Source: JAFKKF01 sp035651055 (GTDB lineage: Bacteria > Pseudomonadota > Alphaproteobacteria > Rhizobiales > Kaistiaceae). From it: 7,249 nt of DNA. Both the position numbers and the translations under genes were made by a program. How positions within the stretch are numbered: position 1 is the first letter of the stretch; the number at the start of each line of letters is the position of its first letter. The DNA is taken from the NCBI GenBank assembly GCA_035651055.1, contig DASRGK010000116.1, forward strand, positions 1-7,249, written 5' to 3'. The notes under the pieces are model-generated. The model saw only the letters and a program-made list of their open reading frames with translations, ran no database searches and was not told where the DNA came from. Shown here in pieces: positions 1 to 4,656 of the stretch.

Positions 1-978
1 GAAGGCTCGATCCGCAAGGCCGGCAACCGCGTCCGCATCACCGGCCAACTGATCGACGCAGAGACCGGCGCCCATCTCTGGGCGGAGCGCTACGACCGCG
101 AACTGACCGACATATTCGAGGTCCAGGACGAGGTCACCAAGCGCATCGTGGATGCGCTGAAGGTGACGCTGACGCCGAAGGAGAAGGAACTTCTCGGCGC
201 CGGCGGCACGACCATCCCCGAAGCGCATGACCTCGTCCTGCGCGCCCGCCAGCTTCTCCTCAAGTCGTCCAAGAACCGCTCGACGTTCGACGAGACGGTC
301 CGCCTGCTCGAAGATGCGATCCGGCACGACCCGGCCTATTCCGACGCCTATGCCGCCCTCGGCATGACCTACGGCATCGACTACAACAACCGTTGGTCGG
401 ACGATCCCGACGCTTCGCTGGAAAAAGCCCGGCTCTATGCCGAGAAGGCAATCGCCGCCGATCCCAAGCAGGCCTTCGGCCACTACGTCGCGAGCGTCGT
501 CTGGTCGTTCTCGCGCGACCACGACCGGGCCGCGGCGGAAGCCGAGAAGGCGCTGGCGCTCAGCCCCAATTACGGCCTCGCCGTCAATTCGCGCGGCGTC
601 ACCAACCTCTACCGGGGCGAACCCGAGAAGGCGATTCCCGATATCGAGCGCGCGATCCAGCTCGATCCGCAATTCGCCCACCAGTACATGCACTTCCTCG
701 GGCTGGCCCACTACCTGCTCGGGCACTACGAGACCGCGGCGGCGCATTTCCGCGAGCGCATTCTGCTCGCTCCGGAGACCGACTTCAGCCGCGCCTATCT
801 CGCGGCGAGCCTCGGCCAGCTCGGGCGGATCGAGGAAGCCCGACAGGTCTGGGCGGAACTGATGAAGGTCAATCCGGGCTACTCGCCCGCCCAGCACCTC
901 AACCGGCTGCCCTTCCGCAACCGGAACGACGCCGACCGCATCCGCGAGGGCCTCGAGAAGGCGGGGCTGCCGAGGTAG
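1..978 (+). CDS. TolB-like/tetratricopeptide repeat protein, C-terminal part (5' end outside window)
   Basis: The frame is open from base 1 to a TAG at 976-978, giving 325 codons, so the start lies upstream. A GTG at 148 is an internal valine, because the protein family signal begins before it. Residues 1-50 (including GNRVRITGQLIDAETGAHLW and the following AERYDREL and DIFEVQDEVT) match the conserved segment that ends the TolB-like domain in rhizobial adenylate/guanylate cyclase-TPR proteins and some CadC-like regulators. From about residue 97 to 310 there are four to five TPR-type helix pairs, with typical A..LDP and A..LG/Y..A positions (for example EKALALSPNYG and ERAIQLDPQFA). TPRs form protein-binding scaffolds. 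The catalytic or DNA-binding N-terminal domain that would decide the function is not in the window, so 'cyclase' is inference from family architecture. The last 14 codons lie inside a duplicated DNA segment (936-1175). Confidence 0.85.
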   Translation, partial: EGSIRKAGNRVRITGQLIDAETGAHLWAERYDRELTDIFEVQDEVTKRIVDALKVTLTPKEKELLGAGGTTIPEAHDLVLRARQLLLKSSKNRSTFDETVRLLEDAIRHDPAYSDAYAALGMTYGIDYNNRWSDDPDASLEKARLYAEKAIAADPKQAFGHYVASVVWSFSRDHDRAAAEAEKALALSPNYGLAVNSRGVTNLYRGEPEKAIPDIERAIQLDPQFAHQYMHFLGLAHYLLGHYETAAAHFRERILLAPETDFSRAYLAASLGQLGRIEEARQVWAELMKVNPGYSPAQHLNRLPFRNRNDADRIREGLEKAGLPR

Positions 979-1074
979 GCGCGTCGGCCGTCTCCTGGGT
1001 TGGCTGAGGCGCCGAACGCGGGCGAGACGGTGGACCCGCGGATACCTTCGCAGCCCGGCTCGTTTCCCAAAGGC

Positions 1075-1111
1075 AAGACGTGGATGGCCGGGACAAGCCC
1101 GGCCATGACGT
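1075..1111 (+). repeat. Palindromic intergenic element, copy A
   Basis: The core is a perfect 9-bp stem, ATGGCCGGG (1084-1092) and CCCGGCCAT (1098-1106), with loop ACAAG. An outer ACGT/ACGT pair (1078-1081 and 1108-1111) extends the stem past a small internal loop. The exact reverse complement of the whole 37 bases occurs at 1185-1221. From memory, this palindrome is very common between genes in Hyphomicrobiales, where its spurious translation reads MAGLVPAIHV. Its function is unknown to me. Confidence 0.85.
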
Positions 1112-1116
1112 GTTTT
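1078..1116 (+). terminator. Possible terminator hairpin downstream of the TPR gene
   Basis: The palindrome A stem (9 perfect GC-rich base pairs, extended by ACGT/ACGT) is followed by GTTTT at 1112-1116, about 100 bases after the TPR stop. This could end transcription of the upstream gene. The U-run is short, and the hairpin belongs to a repeat family found between genes of any orientation, so termination may be incidental. The matching hairpin 1438-1460 is also followed by GTTTT (1466-1470). Confidence 0.3.
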
Positions 1117-1184
1117 GGGCTTGCGTCGGGCTCACAGGCCAGATGTCGCGTGTTCTCCCGGCAATCGTGTTAAGGCAAACAGCG

Positions 1185-1221
1185 ACGTCATGGCCGGGCT
1201 TGTCCCGGCCATCCACGTCTT
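1185..1221 (-). repeat. Palindromic intergenic element, copy B (inverted)
   Basis: This is the exact reverse complement of 1075-1111. Its stem arms are at 1190-1198 and 1204-1212, with loop CTTGT. It lies in the spacer between the two direct repeats, so it is not part of the duplicated unit. Together, copies A and B form a larger inverted repeat with a 73-base spacer, which could fold as one long 37-bp stem in RNA or single-stranded DNA. Confidence 0.85.
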
Positions 1222-1254
1222 TCTTCACTGCACGCGGTCGGCTGCACTGAAGAG
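1221..1254. repeat. Imperfect hairpin between the direct repeats
   Basis: CTTCACTGCA (1223-1232) can pair with TGCACTGAAG (1243-1252) with a single C-C mismatch around a 10-base loop, and T1222-A1253 adds one more pair. It starts directly after palindrome B. It is not duplicated elsewhere in the window, and no role can be assigned. Confidence 0.4.
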
Positions 1255-1284
1255 CGAAGCCCCGAGCCAGGCGCAGTCCGGTGC

Positions 1285-1326
1285 CGCATCCGCGAGAGCC
1301 TGGAGAAGGCGGGGCTGCCGAGATAG
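1285..1326 (+). pseudogene. Remnant: last 13 codons plus stop of a paralogous TPR gene
   Basis: Read in the frame matching the upstream gene, this encodes RIRESLEKAGLPR and a TAG, against RIREGLEKAGLPR and TAG at 937-978. Three bases differ: GGC to AGC changes Gly to Ser, while CTC to CTG and AGG to AGA are silent. Nothing upstream (1222-1284) resembles the rest of the TPR gene, so no protein is expected from it. The simplest reading is the end of a tandem paralogue whose body was deleted. The alternative is a segmental duplication that happened to pick up the gene end. Confidence 0.5.
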
Positions 1327-1428
1327 GCGCGGCGGCCGTCTCCTGGGTTGGCCGAGGCGCCGAACGCGGGCGAGACGGTGGGCACCTGCCCGCGGATATC
1401 TTCGCATCCAGGCTCGTGTCCCAAAGGC

Positions 1429-1465
1429 AAGACGTGGATGGCAGGGCTTGGCCCGGCCATGACGT
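1429..1465 (+). repeat. Palindromic intergenic element, copy C (diverged)
   Basis: This is the counterpart of copy A inside the second direct repeat. The left arm is ATGGCAGGG (1438-1446) and the right arm CCCGGCCAT (1452-1460), with loop CTTGG. One A-G mismatch breaks the stem. Flanks AAGACGTGG and GACGT are unchanged. The loop differs from copy A at four of five positions and is closer to the inverted orientation (CTTGT) of copy B. Confidence 0.8.
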
Positions 1466-1539
1466 GTTTTGGGCTTGCGTCGGGCTCACAGGCCAGATGT
1501 CGCGTGTTCTCCCGGCAAATCGCGTTAGGCCAGAGGCGC

Positions 1540-1830
1540 CTACTCGAAATGCCCTGGGACGACCTTTCCGTTCTCGACCCTGGCGGGGACGTAGTGCCGC
1601 GAAATGGGCTTGCCGCTGGCATTGGTGTCGAGGCGCTCGGTATCGAACTGGATGAAGGCGAGGACCGCGCCGACCATCAGCAAGGCCCCGCCGATGGCGA
1701 GGTAGGTGATGATCCGCATCGACCATTCGCCCCGCCCGCCGACATGGCCGCGGGTGGCGAACAGCCAGCCCGCATAGATCAGGAAGGGCAGGAGGAAGAA
1801 GACGGCATCGAAGGCAACCAGCCTGGCCAT
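1540..1830 (-). CDS. DUF6111 family small membrane protein
   Basis: This is a 96-residue protein of the DUF6111 type seen in Hyphomicrobiales (recognised by its overall pattern; function unknown). Two hydrophobic segments span about residues 4-25 (AFDAVFFLLPFLIYAGWLFA) and 40-60 (ITYLAIGGALLMVGAVLAFI), so it should be a two-helix inner-membrane protein. The short polar loop between them carries RGHVGGRGEW. The C-terminal tail (about residues 61-96) is polar and includes a YVPARVENGKVVPGHF stretch. The ATG overlaps the stop of the upstream NUDIX gene in a TGATG junction, indicating translational coupling and one transcript. The gene converges on the repeat-filled stretch, with its stop about 10 bases from the end of the second direct repeat. 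Confidence 0.85.
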   Translation of the reverse strand: MARLVAFDAVFFLLPFLIYAGWLFATRGHVGGRGEWSMRIITYLAIGGALLMVGAVLAFIQFDTERLDTNASGKPISRHYVPARVENGKVVPGHFE

Positions 1831-2459
1831 CAGGCAAATACCCGTTCGTAGAGCGCGCGGAGAATTCCCGCGGTCACCCCCCAGATATAGCGGTTCTCGA
1901 ACGGCATCTCATAAAAGAGGCGATTCTTGCCGAGGTGAAGGCGCGAGCCCCGGCGATGGTTGGCCGGGGTCATCAGATAGGAAAGCGGCACCTCGAACGC
2001 ATCCTCGACCTCGTGGACATTGAGGTTGAGCGCGAAAGACGGATCGACGCGGCCGAGCACCGGAACGATGCGATAGCCGGTGCGCGTGAGATAGGGCTCG
2101 AGATAGCCGATCAGCCGGACCTTGTCCGGGGCAAGGCCGATCTCCTCCTCCGCCTCGCGGAGCGCCGCGGCCCCGGCCGAGGCGTCGGCCGCGTCGATCT
2201 TGCCGCCGGGAAAGGCGATCTGACCGGCATGCGAGCGCAGGTGCGGCGTGCGCTGGGTGAGGAGGATCGTCGCCTCCGGCTCGCGCGCGATTGCCGGAAT
2301 GAGCACGGCCGCGTCGCGATAGGCGATATCGTCGGCCCGGAGATCCGGGTTGAGCGCATGGTCGCCGAGCCGGCCGCTGCCCGGCGGCGGCTCGGGGTAG
2401 AGCCGGTCCGCGGCGCGCGCGAAGAATCGCTCCGGAGAGAAATCGCCGGCCCCGGTCAT
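1830..2459 (-). CDS. NUDIX hydrolase, CoA pyrophosphatase (NudL/YeaB type)
   Basis: This 209-residue protein is expected to hydrolyse the pyrophosphate bond of coenzyme A and related dinucleotides in the cytoplasm (family knowledge). The CoA-specific signature is present at residues 66-86 (LLTQR, then LRSHAGQ, then FPGG), running into the Nudix box at 86-109. Within the box, R101, E102, E105 and E106 form the metal-binding REAEEEIGL core. The first acidic position is Asp (D92) instead of Glu, as I recall for E. coli NudL, so this is a family trait and not a defect. The C-terminal YIWGVTAGILRAL is also family-typical. Length is slightly above the 192 residues of E. coli NudL. The ATG at 2459 overlaps the stop of a possible 36-codon ORF (ATGA). 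The stop overlaps the DUF6111 start by one base. Confidence 0.95.
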   Translation of the reverse strand: MTGAGDFSPERFFARAADRLYPEPPPGSGRLGDHALNPDLRADDIAYRDAAVLIPAIAREPEATILLTQRTPHLRSHAGQIAFPGGKIDAADASAGAAALREAEEEIGLAPDKVRLIGYLEPYLTRTGYRIVPVLGRVDPSFALNLNVHEVEDAFEVPLSYLMTPANHRRGSRLHLGKNRLFYEMPFENRYIWGVTAGILRALYERVFA

Positions 2460-2566
2460 CGGTGCTGCCGCCGCTTCACATTCGGGTGAATGACGAAAGC
2501 GCCGCGGATGGTTACCGGGGCGGTACCGACGGGCGCGGCGGGAACGATTTTCGCTGGTTCAGCCAT
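2456..2566 (-). CDS. Possible small ORF (36 aa) coupled to the NUDIX gene
   Basis: An ATG at 2566 opens a 36-codon frame ending in TGA at 2458-2456, inside the ATGA that starts the NUDIX gene. The product begins MAEPAKIVPAAPVGTAP, is Pro/Ala-rich at first and ends in a basic tail (VKRRQHR). It has no membrane segment or motif I recognise. A purine-rich GGCGAAAGC lies just before its ATG, while the NUDIX ATG has only a weak ribosome site, which would suit coupling. The same frame continues upstream as open reading antisense to the MoxR gene, which weakens the case. It could be a leader peptide, a remnant N-terminus, or chance. Confidence 0.3.
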   Translation of the reverse strand: MAEPAKIVPAAPVGTAPVTIRGAFVIHPNVKRRQHR

Positions 2567-2722
2567 GCTTTCGCCGCGCTTTCCCGCTTGCTTCCGTTTC
2601 ACCCGGGCAGCGGAGCGCCGCGCGGGGATCAGGCGACAATCCCCTATTGCGGCTCCCCTGCCCGTGCAACACTCGGCGGTAATACCCGCATTTCGCCGCC
2701 AGACCGGAGTAGCCGCCGCACC
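2460..2722. promoter_or_regulatory. Divergent intergenic region between NUDIX and MoxR genes
   Basis: These 263 bases separate the minus-strand NUDIX unit from the plus-strand MoxR operon and must hold promoters for both. A weak minus-strand candidate is TTGCAC (2668-2663) with TAGGGG 17 bases on, and its -10 is poor. On the plus strand, TAATAC (2680-2685) resembles a -10 but lacks a properly spaced -35. No convincing operator palindrome is seen. The MoxR frame is open back to 2462, so an upstream start cannot be strictly excluded. Confidence 0.4.
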
Positions 2723-3730
2723 ATGAGCGCACTTCTCGACCCGCAGACGCCGGACGCCGACCGCATCATCGCCGAAGCCGAGGGGGCGATCGGCGCCATC
2801 AAGGCGGCCCGCGCCGCGATCGCCCGGGTCATCTACGGCCAGGAAATCGTGGTCGAACGGACGCTGATCACGATCCTGGCCGGCGGGCATGGCCTCCTCA
2901 TCGGCGTTCCCGGCCTTGCCAAGACCAAGCTGGTCGAGACGCTGGGCACGGTGCTCGGCCTCTCGACCCGCCGCATCCAGTTCACGCCCGACCTGATGCC
3001 GTCCGACATTCTGGGCTCGGAAGTGATGGACGTCGGCGCCGACGGCAGCCGCAGCTTCCGCTTCATCCGCGGCCCGGTCTTCGCCCAGCTTCTGATGGCC
3101 GACGAGGTCAACCGCGCCAGCCCCCGCACCCAGTCGGCGCTCCTCCAGGCAATGCAGGAGCACCACGTCACGGTTGCCGGCACCCGCCACGACCTGCCGG
3201 CGCCGTTCCACGTGCTGGCCACGCAGAACCCGCTCGAACAGGAGGGCACCTATCCCCTCCCCGAAGCGCAGCTCGACCGGTTCCTCCTTCAGATCGACGT
3301 CCGCTATCCCGACCGCGAAGCGGAACGGCGGATGCTTTTCGAGACGACAGGCGCGACCGAAGCGACCGCCGAGCCGGTGCTCGACGGCGAGCGGCTGCGC
3401 GCGATCCAGCAGCTCGTCCGCCGCATGCCGGTCGGCGAATCGGTGGTGGAGGCGATCCTCAATCTCGTCCGCTCGGCGCGGCCGGAAGGCGGCGACGCGA
3501 AATTCGCCAACTCGATCGCCTGGGGTCCGGGCCCGCGGGCGAGCCAGGCGCTGATGCTGGCGGCGCGCGCCCGCGCGCTGATCGACGGGCGCTATGCGCC
3601 CTCGCTCGACGACGTGCTCCACCTCGCCGAGCCGGTCCTGCAGCACCGCATGGCGCTCGCCTTCGCGGCGCGGGCCGACGGCCTGACGGTCCGCGACGTC
3701 ATCGCCGGGCTTAAGGCGAAGATCGGATAG
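2723..3730 (+). CDS. MoxR family AAA+ ATPase
   Basis: This 335-residue cytoplasmic AAA+ ATPase has the usual MoxR length and layout. Walker A is GVPGLAKT (61-68), Walker B is LLMADE (123-128) followed by NRASPRTQSALLQAMQE, the sensor 1 segment is VLATQNP (164-170), and the LDRF motif (184-187) carries the likely arginine finger R186. The C-terminal lid contains GPGPRASQALMLAARARAL. MoxR proteins use ATP hydrolysis to activate or remodel partners with von Willebrand-type domains, which fits the DUF58 gene two bases downstream. The start at 2723 is chosen because the family N-terminus fits there and GGAG (2706-2709) lies 13 bases upstream, a somewhat long spacing. The frame stays open 87 codons further upstream, but that extension is low-complexity and unlike MoxR. 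It is the first gene of the operon. Confidence 0.95.
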   Translation: MSALLDPQTPDADRIIAEAEGAIGAIKAARAAIARVIYGQEIVVERTLITILAGGHGLLIGVPGLAKTKLVETLGTVLGLSTRRIQFTPDLMPSDILGSEVMDVGADGSRSFRFIRGPVFAQLLMADEVNRASPRTQSALLQAMQEHHVTVAGTRHDLPAPFHVLATQNPLEQEGTYPLPEAQLDRFLLQIDVRYPDREAERRMLFETTGATEATAEPVLDGERLRAIQQLVRRMPVGESVVEAILNLVRSARPEGGDAKFANSIAWGPGPRASQALMLAARARALIDGRYAPSLDDVLHLAEPVLQHRMALAFAARADGLTVRDVIAGLKAKIG

Positions 3731-3732
3731 GC

Positions 3733-4656
3733 ATGGCGACGGCCGCAAGCAGCAGCGCCCGCGACGTTCCGTTTCATCGCCTCAGCGAAGCGAAGGGGCT
3801 TGCGGCCGGGCTGCCCGACCTGCTCATCGAGGCGCGCCGCGTCGCCGCGACGGTGCTTGCCGGCTGGCACGGGCGCCGCGTCGCCGGGCGCGGCGAGACG
3901 TTCTGGCAGTTCCGCCCCTTCATGCCGGGCGAGACGGCGGCCGGGATCGATTGGCGCCGCTCGGCCCGCGACGACCACTTCTATATCCGCGAGAAGGAGT
4001 GGGAGGCCTCGCACCTCGTCTGGCTGTGGCTCGACCACTCCGAGTCGATGAATTTCCGCTCGCGCCTGGCCGCGGTCAGCAAGCGCGACCGCGCCACGGT
4101 GCTGATGCTGGCGCTCGCCGACCTGCTCGCCACCGCCGGCGAGCGCGTCGGCCTCATCGGCGAAAGCGAGGCGATCCTCGCGCGTAACGCCGCCGAGCGG
4201 ATCGCCGAGCACCTGCCCCATGCCGCGGCGCGGCCGCCCCAGACCCGCATCCTCCGCCGCTTCGCCGACCTCGTCATGTTCGGCGATTTCCTCGATCCGG
4301 TCGAGGAAACCGAAAAGGTGCTGGACGAGATCGTGCGCTCCGGCGCCCGCGCCCACCTCGTCCAGGTCGTCGATCCGATCGAGGAGACCTTTCCCTATTC
4401 CGGCCGCACCGAGTTCGAGGACCCGGAGACCGGGACCCGCTACCTCGTCGGCCGCGCCGAGCAGTACCGCGACGACTACCGGGCGCGGCTGGCGGCGCTC
4501 CGCGAGCGCCTGTCGCTGCTTTGCCGGCGGCTCGACTGGACGTTCCTTGTCCACCGCACCGACCGGCCGGCGACCGAGCCGCTGCTCTCGCTCCATGCCC
4601 GCCTTGCCGACCGCCAGGCGCAGGCCGCCGCGTTCGGAACGGGGTTCGCGGCATGA
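3733..4656 (+). CDS. DUF58 domain protein (von Willebrand-like, MIDAS)
   Basis: This 307-residue protein carries the DUF58 core. QFRPFMPGETAAGIDWRRSAR (59-79) is the family signature of the form R.(Y/F)..G(D/E)....IDW..(A/S)AR. LDHSESM (100-106) is a D-x-S-x-S metal-ion-dependent adhesion site (D101, S103, S105). There is no signal peptide or membrane helix, so it probably acts at the cytoplasmic face of the membrane, pairing with the MoxR ATPase and the downstream membrane protein. The C-terminal half follows a von Willebrand A-like alternation, with hydrophobic strands such as HLVQVVDPIEE. The ATG follows the MoxR stop by two bases, and the TGA overlaps the next ATG (ATGA), so the three genes are translationally coupled. 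Biochemical activity of DUF58 is not established. Confidence 0.93.
   Translation: MATAASSSARDVPFHRLSEAKGLAAGLPDLLIEARRVAATVLAGWHGRRVAGRGETFWQFRPFMPGETAAGIDWRRSARDDHFYIREKEWEASHLVWLWLDHSESMNFRSRLAAVSKRDRATVLMLALADLLATAGERVGLIGESEAILARNAAERIAEHLPHAAARPPQTRILRRFADLVMFGDFLDPVEETEKVLDEIVRSGARAHLVQVVDPIEETFPYSGRTEFEDPETGTRYLVGRAEQYRDDYRARLAALRERLSLLCRRLDWTFLVHRTDRPATEPLLSLHARLADRQAQAAAFGTGFAA

Larger units (their letters stand above)
936..1175 (+). repeat. Direct repeat, copy 1 (includes TPR gene 3' end)
   Basis: It aligns by eye with 1284-1530 at an offset of 348, rising to 354 after a 6-base insertion in copy 2. I count about 16 substitutions and three small indels over roughly 240 bases, or about 93% identity outside indels. 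Four of the substitutions fall together in the loop of the palindrome. The left boundary is sharp: upstream of 936 (coding sequence for NRNDAD) there is no similarity to the sequence before 1284. The copy covers the last 13 to 14 codons, the stop codon and about 197 bases of 3' flank. Confidence 0.9.
1284..1530 (+). repeat. Direct repeat, copy 2 (next to DUF6111 stop)
   Basis: This is the second copy of the 936-1175 segment in the same orientation, separated from it by 108 bases. Compared with copy 1 it carries a 6-base insertion near 1380 (making GGGCACCTGCCC), one extra A at the GGCAAAT near 1518 and one fewer A in TTAGGC. It ends around 1530, ten bases before the DUF6111 stop. The long shared tract from GACGTGTTTTGGG to TTCTCCCGGCA (1461-1517, matching 1107-1163) is unchanged between the copies. 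Confidence 0.9.
979..1539. other. Gene-free stretch filled with repeats between convergent genes
   Basis: This 561-bp stretch lies between the TAG of the TPR gene and the TAG of the convergent DUF6111 gene. Long frames cross it on both strands, but none resembles a protein family, and they only trace the repeated DNA. It holds most of a direct duplication (936-1175 and 1284-1530), three palindromic elements (1075-1111, 1185-1221 inverted, 1429-1465), a separate hairpin (1221-1254) and a gene-end remnant (1285-1326). The second duplicate ends only about 10 bases before the DUF6111 stop codon. Confidence 0.8.

Noticed and set aside
148..978. GTG at 148 as the true start of the TPR gene
   Set aside because: The 49 codons before it continue the conserved TolB-like segment in the same frame, so the gene starts upstream of the window.
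936..1530. A CRISPR array or insertion sequence in the repeat region
   Set aside because: There are only two long, diverged copies with no regular spacers, no transposase frame and no terminal repeats or target duplications that I can identify.
899..1837. A 312-codon minus-strand frame across the intergenic repeats, antisense to the end of the TPR gene
   Set aside because: It crosses both copies of the repeat, so the translation repeats itself (GRTRDIWPVSPTQAQNTSWP appears twice), it overlaps the well-supported DUF6111 gene, and it resembles no family. It is the familiar spurious translation of this repeat.
1348..1851. A 167-codon plus-strand frame through copy 2 and antisense to DUF6111
   Set aside because: It begins in repeat DNA and continues antisense to a recognised membrane protein gene. 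The composition is that of a high-GC shadow frame.
2647..2685. Plus-strand TTGCGG and TAATAC as a MoxR promoter
   Set aside because: The two boxes are 27 bases apart, far beyond the normal 16-18, so they cannot form one sigma-70 promoter.
2456..3748. A 430-codon minus-strand frame antisense to MoxR
   Set aside because: It is rich in Arg, Gly, Ala and His without any fold pattern, which is the usual antisense shadow of a high-GC gene. Only the last 36 codons, outside the MoxR gene, were kept as a low-confidence candidate.
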